NCBI GenBank assembly: GCA_905116865.2
Contig: CAJHNH020002001.1
Coordinates: 952,119 to 1,016,118 of the forward strand
DNA length: 64,000 nt
Direction of reading: 5' to 3'
From: Candidula unifasciata
Taxonomy: Eukaryota; Mollusca; Gastropoda; Stylommatophora; Geomitridae
Shown in pieces: positions 1-27,504 of this stretch (position 1 is its first letter; each line of letters begins with the position of its first letter). A program made the translations under genes and the position numbers. The notes beneath the pieces were generated by a model. It ran no database searches. It had not been told where the DNA came from and saw nothing but the letters and a program-made list of their open reading frames with translations.

Positions 1-177
1 TTGCATTCAGAAAAAGTATAATATAAAAAGCAGGGACTGTGGGGTGGACGAGATGTAGCTGAAAGTCACGGATTTGTAACCAGTAAAAATGCAGTTGTAT
101 AGTTGGACTGCTGCATGCCCATACCCTAGTGGTTCCCAATTGTATGGTCATGAGCTGTACTAATATCATTCTTAAAA

Positions 178-499
178 TAGGTTTTGGCTCTCCTTGCAAT
201 AACGGTCGCTAGTTGGACGACGACGGCCCCTTAGTCGGAGTTCAGTCCCCTGGCTGCAGTGCAATTATGGAGTGGAAAAGAGGGAACGACACAAATGACA
301 TAATTAGGGGTAGGGTTTGGGTTAGGGTTAGGCTAATGTGAGTCGCAGCGCGTGGTCTAGACGCCATGTTGAACTTACTGTGTTTTGTGATTCGTGCCTT
401 GTCCACTCCGTAATTGCACAGCAGCCAGGGGACTGAACTCTGACTAAGCGGCCGTCGTCGTCCAAGTAGCGACCATTATTGCAAGGAGAACCTAGGTTT
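178..499. mobile_element. MITE with ~90 bp terminal inverted repeats and telomere-like core
   Basis: Bases 185-275 and 402-492 are imperfect reverse complements of each other over about 90 bp, with roughly eight mismatches. The ends read tggctctccttgcaata on the left and its near complement on the right. A 7-bp direct repeat, TAGGTTT, flanks the element (178-184 and 493-499) and looks like a target-site duplication. The ~125 bp core carries a TTAGGG-like stretch (about 306-332). No coding capacity is visible, so this is a non-autonomous DNA transposon. The superfamily is not assigned. Confidence 0.8.
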
Positions 500-965
500 C
501 TTATCTCTGTGTAATCATGGAGCTGTATGGTGATTAGCTGCCACTAGAATTTCAGCAGTAATTAAATGTGAACAATTTTTCAAGAAAGACACTGATTTGT
601 GTATTTCAATGGAAAGAATTCCTTTTTTTGTTTTTGGTGGGGCTGCTTCATGATATGTCCAAGTAACTCTGTAGAAATGCACCTGCTGAGATACAGCAAA
701 ATATCCCGGGTGATAAATTGTGCGATGTATTATTTGTATCCATATTTTTAAAATTTACTTGAGGAAAACATTGTTTTGATTCAGGGATTTGAATCAGACT
801 ACTTCATTTGGAGCACAACTGTGACATCGGTTGGTACCAACTCAAGCCAGTTTAATCAGATGTTCATAGTTAGATATAAATATTATCAGAATGATAAGTA
901 GGTTGTGATTCTACCAGCTTCATACTCTGTTAATAGATAAATGACAGATAGTGGCTTTGAAAAGT
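500..965. other. AT-rich spacer with one member of a two-copy dispersed repeat
   Basis: No gene is seen. Bases about 595-720 resemble 34870-34985, sharing atgcacctg, gagatacagca and gataaattg-like blocks in the same order. This is therefore an old dispersed repeat of about 120 bp. The remainder shows nothing recognisable. Confidence 0.5.
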
Positions 966-1228
966 AAAGGACCCTTTTCCACGCCATCGGGCATATAGGG
1001 CCAGACCTATATTTTTATAGATCAATCGGCACAGGATGGGTGATGTGGTCAGCTTCACACCGGCCGCCTTTACTTCCCGGGACTGCACCTGGTACCCACT
1101 CAAAGCTGGGTCTACATGGAAGCCAAGGTCATTTAAAAAAAGAAAAGTCCGGCTCTGCCAGGGAGTGAATCCACAACCTTATGATCCGATGACTAGCGTC
1201 TAGCAGCTACACTGCGGCGATTCCCGAC
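966..1228 (-). mobile_element. tRNA-derived SINE, family A (antisense)
   Basis: Read on the minus strand, the right end is a tRNA-like head with a box-B-like segment around 1170-1190. It is followed by a conserved body (ggtcatt, tgggtaccag, aagtaaaggcggc, gggtgatgtggtc in + orientation) and ends near 966 in an ...aaaggacccttt motif. The same body recurs at 15985, 16263, 21181, 22440, 32700, 37640, 39340, 46207 and 63121. That repetition supports a SINE family. Confidence 0.75.
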
Positions 1229-1892
1229 TTTGAAAAGCTTTTCTTTTTCCTTCTCTCCTTTATTCTCGATAGGGAGCATAGATCCTCATCCAGCTGATGT
1301 CAAGTCATCCTGTCCTTCGCTGTTGTGTGCCAGCTCAGCTCATGTCCTCCCTATCTTTTATCACATCTGCTGTCCATCCTCGCTCATACAGAGTACTAAC
1401 CAAGGTGCAGATTCTGAATACTTTCCTGGGCGAAAGCAGGTAAAATGGCAGTCCAAGCTTTTTCAACTTTCTCCATACAACTGACTTATTCTATGGAAGA
1501 GTCTCCTCCCCTCTTGGCTAGTTATTTCTTGTTTTTAAATAGTGCAGATATAACCAAAACATTGCACAATTTATTGCCAGGCATATTCCCTGTATCTCAT
1601 CTAGTAATTAAGTGTGCGCACACACACACACACAGAATAAATTCTACTTAAATACAAAGTGTGACTTATGGTTACTTTATGTGTATGTGACATGCTCATA
1701 ATTGATTGACATTTGCAGGTAGATTGTTTTATGAGCTGAAGAAGCCAATCCTAACCCTAGTCGCCTTTTATGACATTCCTGGTAGTGTGGCAATAGACTG
1801 CCTGTTGTTACAATTTTAGCAGTGTGAAAAGGTTTGTCCTTTCTGGTAGGGCAAAGTCTTATTGTTCAGTGCTTTCCTAGAGGCTTTGATTA
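1229..1892. other. No recognisable gene; short (CA)n at 1619-1635
   Basis: Ordinary AT-rich spacer. A short CA dinucleotide run is the only simple feature. Short open frames here show no protein-family signature. Confidence 0.5.
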
Positions 1893-2180
1893 ACTTCTTC
1901 TTCAGCATTCTGAGCCCTTGAGGTTCATTGCTGCAGATATCACCTGCTTCCATTTATCTGTCTGGTTGGCCTTCTCTTTCCACTTGGTGACATCAAGTGT
2001 GTGTAGATCTGTCTGGATATTATCTCTCCATCGTCTTCTTGGTCTGCCTCATGGTTTAAGACCATTCAGCTCCCTTGTGTATACAGTTTTTACCTCTCTG
2101 TCATCTGACATTCTATCAATATGCCCCAGCCATTTCAGTCTTTCACCCTCTTTTTGCAGGGGGATTTAGACAGATTATGA
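1893..2180 (-). pseudogene. LINE reverse-transcriptase C-terminal tail (downstream half, split by the 27-bp array)
   Basis: On the minus strand the sequence decodes, with frame breaks, to the tail common after LINE reverse transcriptases: RLKWLGHIDRMSDDRE, then GRPRRRWRDNI, ending in an AAG-rich stretch near 1893. Close relatives lie at 26585-26945 and 21808-22015, both antisense. The upstream half of the same tail lies on the other side of the minisatellite (6605-6681), so the array interrupts this element. It is non-functional. Confidence 0.75.
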
Positions 2181-2189
2181 AGTTTGTTG

Positions 2190-5100
2190 TTGCTTCTCAC
2201 TCTCCATTCCCTGCTGTTGCTTCTCACTCTCCATTCCCTGCTGCTGCTTCTCACTCTCCATTCCCTTCTGCTGCTTCTCACTCTCCATTCCCTGTTGTTG
2301 CTTCTCACTCTCCATTACCTGCTGTTGCTTCTCACTCTCCATTCCCTGCTGTTGCTTCTCACTCTCCATTCCCTGTTGTTGCTTCTCACTCTCCATTACC
2401 TGCTGTTGCTTCTCACTCTCCATTACCTGCTGTTGCTTCTCACTCTCCATTACCTGCTGTTGCTTCTCACTCTCCATTCCCTGCTGTGTCTTCTAACTCT
2501 CCATTCCCTGTTGTTGCTTCTCACTCTCCATTACCTGCTGTTGCTTCTAACTCTCCATTCCCTGTTGTTGCTTCTCACTCTCCATTCCCTGTTGTTGCTT
2601 CTCACTCTCCATTACCTGCTGTTGCTTCTAACTCTCCATTCCCTGTTGTTGCTTCTCACTCTCCATTCCCTGCTGCTGCTTCTCACTCTCCATTCCCTGT
2701 TGTTGCTTCTCACTCTCCATTCCCTGCTGTTGCTTCTCACTCTCCATTCCCTGCTGTTGCTTCTCACTCTCCATTCCCTTCTGCTGCTTCTCACTCTCCA
2801 TTACCTGCTGTTGCTTCTCACTCTCCATTCCCTGTTGTTGCTTCTCACTCCCCATTCCCTGTTGTTGCTTCTCACTCTCCATTCCCTGTTGTTGCTTCTC
2901 ACTCCCCATTCCCTGTTGTTGCTTCTCACTCTCCATTCCCTGCTGTTGCTTCTCACTCTCCATTCCCTGTTGTTGCTTCTCACTCTCCATTCCCTGCTGT
3001 TGCTTCTCACTCTCCATTCCCTGTTGTTGCTTCTCACTCTCCATTCCCTGCTGTTGCTTCTCACTCTCCATTCCCTGCTGTTGCTTCTCACTCTCCATTC
3101 CCTGCTGTGTCTTCTAACTCTCCATTCCCTGCTGTTGCTTCTCACTCTCCATTCCCTGCTGCTGCTTCTCACTCTCCATTCCCTGTTGTTGCTTCTCACT
3201 CTCCATTCCCTGCTGTGTCTTCTAACTCTCCATTCCCTGCTGTTGCTTCTCACTCTCCATTCCCTGCTGTTGCTTCTCACTCTCCATTCCCTGCTGTGTC
3301 TTCTAACTCTCCATTCCCTGCTGCTGCTTCTCACTCTCCATTCCCTGCTGTGTCTTCTAACTCTCCATTCCCTGCTGTTGCTTCTAACTCTCCATTCCCT
3401 GCTGTTGCTTCTCACTCCCCATTCCCTGTTGTTGCTTCTCACTCTCCATTCCCTGCTGTTGCTTCTCACTCTCCATTACCTGCTGTTGCTTCTAACTCTC
3501 CATTCCCTGCTGTTGCTTCTCACTCTCCATTCCCTGCTGCTGCTTCTCACTCTCCATTCCCTGCTGTTGCTTCTCACTCTCCATTCCCTGCTGTTGCTTC
3601 TAACTCTCCATTCCCTGCTGTGTCTTCTAACTCTCCATTCCCTGCTGTTGCTTCTCACTCTCCATTCCCTGCTGTTGCTTCTCACTCTCCATTCCCTGCT
3701 GTTGCTTCTCACTCTCCATTCCCTTCTGCTGCTTCTCACTCTCCATTCCCTGTTGTTGCTTCTCACTCTCCATTCCCTGCCGTGTCTTCTAACTCTCCAT
3801 TCCCTGCTGTGTCTTCTAACTCTCCATTCCCTGCTGTGTCTTCTCACTCTCCATTCCCTGCTGTTGCTTCTCACTCTCCATTCCCTGCCGTGTCTTCTCA
3901 CTCTCCATTCCCTGCTGTTGCTTCTCACTCTCCATTCCCTGCTGTTGCTTCTCACTCTCCATTCCCTGCTGTTGCTTCTCACTCTCCATTCCCTGTTGTT
4001 GCTTCTCACTCTCCATTCCCTGCTGTGTCTTCTCACTCTCCATTCCCTGCTGTGTCTTCTAACTCTCCATTCCCTGCTGTTGCTTCTCACTCTCCATTCC
4101 CTGCTGTTGCTTCTAACTCTCCATTCCCTGCTGTGTCTTCTAACTCTCCATTCCCTGCTGTTGCTTCTCACTCTCCATTCCCTGCCGTGTCTTCTAACTC
4201 TCCATTCCCTGCTGTTGCTTCTCACTCTCCATTCCCTGCTGTGTCTTCTAACTCTCCATTCCCTGCTGTTGCTAACTCTCCATTCCCTGCTGTTGCTTCT
4301 CACTCTCCATTCCCTGCTGTTGCTTCTCACTCTCCATTCCCTGCTGTGTCTTCTAACTCTCCATTCCCTGCTGTTGCTTCTCACTCTCCATTCCCTGCTG
4401 TTGCTTCTCACTCTCCATTCCCTGCTGTTGCTTCTCACTCTCCATTCCCTGCTGTTGCTTCTCACTCTCCATTCCCTGCTGTTGCTTCTCACTCTCCATT
4501 CCCTGCTGTTGCTTCTCACTCTCCATTCCCTGCTGTTGCTTCTCACTCTCCATTCCCTGCTGTTGCTTCTCACTCTCCATTCCCTGCTGTTGCTTCTCAC
4601 TCTCCATTCCCTGCTGTGTCTTCTAACTCTCCATTCCCTGCTGTTGCTTCTCACTCTCCATTCCCTGCTGTTGCTAACTCTCCATTCCCTGCTGTTGCTT
4701 CTCACTCCCCATTCCCTGTTGTTGCTTCTCACTCTCCATTCCCTGCCGTGTCTTCTAACTCTCCATTCCCTGCTGTTGCTAACTCTCCATTCCCTGCTGT
4801 TGCTTCTCACTCCCCATTCCCTGTTGTTGCTTCTCACTCTCCATTCCCTGTTGTTGCTTCTCACTCTCCATTACCTGCTGTTGCTTCTCACTTTCCATTC
4901 CCTGCTGTGTCTTCTAACTCTCCATTCCCTGCTGTTGCTTCTCACTCTCCATTCCCTGCTGTTGCTTCTCACTCTCCATTCCCTGCTGTTGCTTCTCACT
5001 TTCCATTCCCTGCTGTGTCTTCTAACTCTCCATTCCCTGCTGTTGCTTCTCACTCTCCATTCCCTGCCGTGTCTTCTCACTCTCCATTCCCTGCTGTGTC

Positions 5101-6620
5101 TTCTCACTCTCCATTACCTGCTGTTGCTTCTCACTTTCCATTCCCTGCTGTGTCTTCTAACTCTCCATTCCCTGCTGTTGCTTCTCACTCTCCATTCCCT
5201 GCCGTGTCTTCTCACTCTCCATTCCCTGCTGTGTCTTCTCACTCTCCATTCCCTGCTGTTGCTTCTCACTCTCCATTCCCTGCTGTTGCTTCTCACTCTC
5301 CATTCCCTGCTGTGGCTTCTCACTCTCCATTCCCTGTTGTGTCTTCTAACTCTCCATTCCCTGTTGTTGCTTCTCACTCTCCATTCCCTGCTGTTGCTTC
5401 TCACTCTCCATTCCCTGCTGTTGCTTCTCACTCTCCATTCCCTGCTGTTGCTTCTCACTCTCCATTCCCTGCTGTTGCTTCTCACTCTCCATTCCCTGCT
5501 GCTGCTTCTCACTCTCCATTCCCTGTTGTTGCTTCTCACTCTCCATTCCCTGCTGCTGCTTCTCACTCTCCATTCCCTGTTGTTGCTTCTCACTCTCCAT
5601 TCCCTGCTGTGTCTTCTAACTCTCCATTCCCTGCTGTTGCTTCTCACTCTCCATTCCCTGCTGTTGCTTCTAACTCTCCATTCCCTGCTGTGTCTTCTAA
5701 CTCTCCATTCCCTGCTGTTGCTTCTCACTCTCCATTCCCTGCCGTGTCTTCTAACTCTCCATTCCCTGCTGTTGCTTCTCACTCTCCATTCCCTGCCGTG
5801 TCTTCTAACTCTCCATTCCCTGCTGTTGCTTCCATTCCCTGCTGTTGCTTCTCACTCTCCATTCCCTGCTGTGTCTTCTAACTCTCCATTCCCTGCTGTG
5901 TCTTCTAACTCTCCATTCCCTGCTGTTGCTTCTCACTCTCCATTCCCTGCCGTGTCTTCTAACTCTCCATTCCCTGCTGTTGCTTCTCACTCTCCATTCC
6001 CTGCTGTGTCTTCTAACTCTCCATTCCCTGCTGTTGCTAACTCTCCATTCCCTGCTGTTGCTTCTCACTCCCCATTCCCTGTTGTTGCTTCTCACTCTCC
6101 ATTCCCTGTTGTTGCTTCTCACTCTCCATTACCTGCTGTTGCTTCTCACTCTCCATTCCCTGCTGTTGCTTCTCACTCTCCATTACCTGCTGTTGCTTCT
6201 CACTCTCCATTCCCTGCTGTTGCTTCTCACTTTCCATTCCCTGCTGTGTCTTCTAACTCTCCATTCCCTGCTGTTGCTTCTCACTCTCCATTACCTGCTG
6301 TTGCTTCTCACTCTCCATTCCCTGCTGTTGCTTCTCACTCTCCATTCCCTGCTGTTGCTTCTAACTCTCCATTCCCTGTTGTTGCTTCTCACTCTCCATT
6401 ACCTGCTGTTGCTTCTCACTCTCCATTCCCTGTTGTTGCTTCTCACTCTCCATTACCTGCTGTTGCTTCTAACTCTCCATTCCCTGTTGTTGCTTCTCTC
6501 TCCATTCCCTGCTTTTGCTTCTCACTCTCCATTCCCTGCTGTTGCTTCTCACTCTCCACTCCCTGCTGTTGCTTCTCACTCTCCATTCCCTGCTGTTGCT
6601 TCTAACTCTCCATTCCCCAC
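2190..6620. repeat. 27-bp minisatellite, ~160 copies
   Basis: The unit is tgctgttgcttctcactc followed by tccattccc. It repeats head to tail with a few variant classes: ...ttctaactc..., ...ctgtgtcttct..., ttacc for ttccc, and some 24-bp units lacking three bases. Because 27 and 24 are multiples of three and the unit lacks stops in several frames, very long open frames run through it. One translates as repeated SHSPFPAVA and another as LLLLLTLHS. A 19-bp unit near 5830 shifts the frame. The minus strand reads as repeated EWRVRSNSR, which matches the LINE tail motif in which the array sits. No signal peptide, splice context or unique domain supports a real protein. Confidence 0.95.
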
Positions 6621-6690
6621 TGTCTTTGGTGGCTCCCAATAACACATTGCAAAAGTTGTCTGTGCAGGCAGTGAATAACAAGTCAGTGTT
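6605..6690 (-). pseudogene. LINE tail, upstream flank of the 27-bp array
   Basis: The minus strand reads GATKDSGEWRVRSN and runs directly into the array's EWRVRSNSR units. In related LINE tails this motif immediately precedes the RLKWLGHI segment, which here lies about 4.4 kb away at 2100-2160. The matching uninterrupted order is seen at 26868-26945. Confidence 0.65.
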
Positions 6691-7718
6691 TCTCTCTATC
6701 CCCGCTATTGTCTGTCGCTCTTTTACTTTGTCTCACTGTATCTCCTGTTCTGCCCCCTGCCTATTTAATCTAGCACTTTTTCTCTGACTCTCCAGTCTAT
6801 CTCTTACTTTCCCTGTCTCCTTGTCTTCATTGCCTCTTCATATTTATCTTTATCTTTTAGTCTTTCCCACCTTATCCTCTGTCTTATCTCTGTATCTCAT
6901 TGTCTCACTCTATAGCCCATTCTCCATCCTGTCTCCTGCCTATTTACTGCTTCTAGCACTATTTCTCTGACTCTCCCTGCCTGTCTCTTTTTTTTCCCTC
7001 TTCCTCTCTTATAAATCTCCCTTTGTCTTTCCATTTCCCTCACCTTTTCCTCCATACCTCCCTGCATATTGTGTAATGCATTTTAGAGCCATCTACAAAG
7101 TTGACAATTATTTATGTACATACTAAAGAAACTAAAGCTGCAATAAAATACATCCATTACATTTGTTCCTGTCAGACTTGAACAGCCTGCAGTGGGAAGT
7201 CTTGCAACAATGTAGTTGTTGTTCTTTGAAACACAAAAGAACCATGGACACCAATCAATTAATTGATTACAGTAAGTAGTTCGTTGTTTTCAGACCTTTC
7301 AGGTAATTTTTTTTCTGTCTGTGCTATCTTTTCTTTTTTTTTAAATTTCACATACAGTTGACTTAGATCAAGTGCTAATGTGCTCTTGTGATCAAATGCC
7401 CGACTGCCTTGATCCATATTCATCCAAGCATTTCCTCTTTCATTTTTACAGAATTCACTCATGTCATTGATTGCTCATGATTAATCCATATAAGCTTTCC
7501 ATATTTTTTCTTCTTCAGAATTCTGGTAATTTTACAGAGTTTTTAGAATACCACCTCATTACTTGTTTCTTAGATAGCTCCTACTTTATTAGTTTCTGTA
7601 AGATAGTTTTACAGACTGTTTATTTTACTTTTTTTTTTTTTCTTAGAATTTTTTTGGGGGCTTGAAACCTAGAGTGGGTTTTATTTTACAGTACATGATA
7701 TTGTATTAATTAATTGTG
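6691..7718. other. Pyrimidine-rich then AT-rich spacer
   Basis: From about 6700 to 7070 the strand is strongly CT-rich (many ctctgtctc/ctttc words), a degenerate polypyrimidine tract. From 7070 to 7718 it is AT-rich with short poly-T runs. No gene or element is recognised. Confidence 0.5.
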
Positions 7719-7985
7719 GGTTCCGGGGCCCCATTGTGAGGGAAAACAAGAATAGACCCACTGCCTGCCCAAAAGCATGTCGTAAGAATTGACTAATTGG
7801 GAGCTTCCTTCGAAGTCAGAGTACATCTGTCTTGAATTACATCAACAGTCTGCATGCAAATGAGTCAGACCTGTGAAACAGATGTACATGCAACTCAGGT
7901 TCTGGAACAGGACTGGAGTCCAGAAGTGGACGAACAACGAGAACTTTCTGCCGGAGTTTGCAACCGTCGAAGGAGAAGAATTATC
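7719..7985 (+). mobile_element. SINE-like element, family B
   Basis: It starts with gggttccggggccccat and carries gaatagaccc (here aagaatagaccc), gcatgtcgtaag, gggagcttccttcg, ggttctggaacaggactg and a 3' end of gaagaagaa. Full or near-full relatives are at 10069-10310, 22014-22280 and, antisense, 19660-19948. Fragments lie at 18533, 19535, 20120 and 21469. The repeated structure with an AAG-type tail fits a SINE or a short LINE derivative. Confidence 0.7.
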
Positions 7986-8029
7986 TATTACTTTGAAGCA
8001 AAAAGGCTCTTTATATGCTCTGTAAATGT

Positions 8030-8665
8030 GCATGTGTATGTTTCACATGGGTGATTGTGTATTAATGGATAATTGCGTATGCATGGGAATTGTGTGTATG
8101 TGGGTGTTAGTGCATGATTAGGTGCATGTCCATGTATAGGTGTTAGTGTATATATGGGTGAAAGTGTATGTATGTGTTTTTTGTGAGTGACTGTGTGCGA
8201 ATAAGTTCTTGTGTATGTAGAGGTGTATGTGTGTGTATGGGGTTGTTGAAATGTGTGGGGTTGGCTGTAACTAAAAGGGTGTTTGTGTATGATTGGATGC
8301 TTGTGTATGTATGGGTGTTTTGGCATTTATGGGTGATTGTGTATGATTCTGTTTTTGTGTACGTTGGGTATGTAAAGATGTTCAAGGATGTATGGGTGTT
8401 TGTGACTGTAAGATAAGGTGCTGGTGTGTATATGTAGCTGTTCATGTATGTATTAGTGTTTGGTGTTTGTATGAATGTCAGTGTAATTATGTATATGAAA
8501 TCAGGTGTGGGTATGTGTAGATGTGTATGTATGAATGAGTTTGTATGCATGAGTGTATGTATATATGTGTATGCAAGCATCAGAGTGTATGTGTGTGTGA
8601 ATGTGTGCTTGTCTATGTGTGAGTGCATGTGTGTAAATAGGTGATTGTGCATTTGTGCGTGTCTA

Positions 8666-8699
<34 letters not shown>

Positions 8700-8930
8700 G
8701 GGTTTAAGTGTATGAATGTGTACGCATGAGTGTGGGTGCTTGTATGGATATGCATGAGCATGAGTGCAATTATGTGTGCATATGAATGTGCATGTATGAG
8801 TGTGTGTGTGTGTGTGAGTATGTATATGTATGGGTGTACTCGTGTCTGTGAACGTATGGGCATATAAGAGTGTATGTGTACATGTATATTAGAAGTGGTT
8901 ATGATTGTGTCTATATGATGTGTGTATGCA
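8030..8930. repeat. TG-rich degenerate tandem region
   Basis: About 900 bp is built from tgtatgggtgtttgtg-like words on the + strand, with an embedded (TA)n run at 8676-8699. Open frames on either strand here (HTHTYT- or VCVCMS-like) are products of base composition. Confidence 0.85.
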
Positions 8931-9095
8931 TTATTTCATTCGATGTATATTTTTATATAAACATAACAGGCCTGCATTCCCAATTTTTAACACTTAAAAA
9001 ATATAGTTTATACCTTCGTTCTTTGTCACTTATCCTGCTTTGGTGAGAGCTTTGGTGTTTACTTTATAAATGCTGATATTTACAGCCTCAGATGT

Positions 9096-9423
<328 letters not shown>

Positions 9424-10068
9424 TATCTTGTGCAGGCAGCCTCTAGACCTGCTTTCATGTTATCTGACAGTTATTTCTGTTGTGCACCTTATACAGATAC
9501 ATAACATGAACAAATTGCACATGTGTATGGTACTGATAAAAAAAAGGAAATGGGGAAATCCTGAGCACACCATAACAAGCAGATGAAGAATCACGAAAAG
9601 GCACTGAAATAAGAAACAAATCAGTTGAGGAAATGAGGACATGCAAGAGAAACGCTTGGATGAATGCCGTTCGAACAACGTGCTGGACTAGATTCCATCA
9701 GGATAGAACAGAACGACTAGACCGTGAGCCCTATCTGATGTATAAAAGCACACAAGGAGAATGATGTAGCAGAAAGAGATAGAGGTAGGAGGACACACTT
9801 TACAAGTTATAACTCTACTTCTTTCGTCTGCGTCTGTGAGTAACAGTCTGTGCATGACAGTATTTTTATCATACTTGATGCGTGCGATCCGGGGGTGTAC
9901 AGCACACTTGACAAGAAGTATAGGGGATTTATTTATATAAGTGTCTTATCAGTCTATCATCATCATCTAGTGCCTCTACGACTAGCATGGGTGATCACAC
10001 CTCTACCCTCTGAACAGCAACGTAAGTTCAGCACACTCTATTACTGTTTCAGTAGCTTTACCCTTGTT
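9424..10068. other. Spacer without a recognisable gene
   Basis: Short open frames on both strands show no family signature. No repeat of the families named elsewhere in this window was recognised. Confidence 0.4.
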
Positions 10069-10312
10069 GGTTCCGGGGTCCCATTTCGACATAGAAAAGA
10101 ATAGACCCACCAATCCTCCTCACAAGCACATAGTAGGAGGCGACTGACAAGGAGTGATTCCTTCGGAGTTGAAGTACTTCTTAGAAATGAGGAATCAGTA
10201 AAATGGAAGTGCAGTGAAAAACTGAAGTTCTGGAGTGAGACCAGAGTCCAGAAGTGGATGAACAACCAGAATGTTCCTTCGGAGTTTAAAGCCGGGGAAC
10301 ACTAAGAAGAAG
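10069..10312 (+). mobile_element. SINE-like element, family B, diverged copy
   Basis: It begins ggttccggggtcccat and keeps aagaatagaccc, a changed catagtaggaggcgac block, tccttcggag, agagtccagaagtgga and a gaagaagaa tail. It is colinear with 7719-7985 and 22014-22280 but more diverged in its centre. Confidence 0.65.
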
Positions 10313-10794
10313 AATAGCTTCAAGGATTCATCATCATCATCCTCCTGTTGTACTGTAATATGTCCTAAAGGCTGGCACTTATCCCATTACATTTTATTCT
10401 GTGCATCATCGTGGATTCCCCAGCGATTTATTGTGGTTTCCATAGCATGTTTTATTTTTATTTTTAATTTTTATGAGACATGAAGATTATAATTAACTTG
10501 TTTAAAAATGTTTAAGCCCTATTGGCATATGGTACAGGTGTAGGAGGATATAAAAAAGCCAGTAGGCTTGTGGATAGAGCTACTGTAACGGGTGGGTGAG
10601 CAATGGACTTGTCTTACACACTGGATACTCTTTGAGAGATTTTTGCAGTGCAATGTGGCTGTGAATCTACAACCTTAACTTGCAGAAATAACAAGTCAGA
10701 AGGGGTGAGGTCAGAACAGAGCACTTTGCAGCAAGCCAGAGAAGAAGAATACACTTTGCAGCAAGCCAGAGAAGAAGAATACACTTAATACCGA
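10313..10794. other. Spacer upstream of the TMEM184 gene
   Basis: No gene is recognised. A short duplicated block (acactttgcagcaagccag, agaagaagaat) appears twice between about 10730 and 10783. Upstream non-coding exons of the TMEM184 gene could lie here or further left, but the sequence alone does not reveal them. Confidence 0.4.
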
Positions 10795-10870
10795 GCTGGT
10801 GTCATCAGCTGCTATACCCTGAGCGATATACTGAGCAGAGGATCCGAGCACCTATGGGCTAAGTGGTTCA
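10795..10870 (+). pseudogene. Short fragment of RNase H-type LINE C-terminus
   Basis: The + strand decodes to SDILSRGSEHLWA. This aligns with GFILRGGSEHLWTCPEC at the C-terminus of the LINE at 52490-53720. The nucleotide block gaggatccgagcacctatgg is nearly the reverse complement of the matching part of that element. Only this fragment is recognisable. Confidence 0.5.
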
Positions 10871-10973
10871 TTGTACAGTGAGAATGGTCAAATAACTTAC
10901 TTTAAACCTGTAACATTTTAAAGAGAAAACCTCTACTTTCCAAATACATTTTGAATGTGTTTTCTAACTACAG

Positions 10974-11007
10974 GTTCAGTATAGTGGCTGTGTAATCATG
11001 AACTAGA
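10974..11007 (+). promoter_or_regulatory. 5' UTR exon start with a two-codon upstream ORF
   Basis: A polypyrimidine/AG context (tttctaactacag, AG at 10972-10973) suggests a splice acceptor, so a 5' UTR exon would begin at 10974. ATG AAC TAG at 10998-11006 is a minimal upstream ORF. It stops one base before the main ATG at 11008. Both ATGs have A at -3. Confidence 0.45.

Positions 11008-27504
<16,497 letters not shown>

Noticed and set aside
306..332. True telomere end
   Set aside because: Only a few TTAGGG-like units, enclosed within a MITE and flanked by ordinary sequence.
2175..6237. Minus-strand MESEKQQQG and EWRVRSNSR repeat frames as coiled-coil proteins
   Set aside because: Shadows of the minisatellite. 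EWRVRSNSR is a LINE-tail codon block, not a host protein.
2075..6642. Open frames of 1268, 1473 and 265 codons as repeat-protein genes
   Set aside because: They exist in several frames on both strands purely because the 27-bp unit is stop-free. There is no unique domain, and the array lies inside a dead LINE.
8030..8863. Open frames with HTHTYT- or VCVCMS-type composition
   Set aside because: Products of TG/CA-rich simple sequence; no conserved domain.
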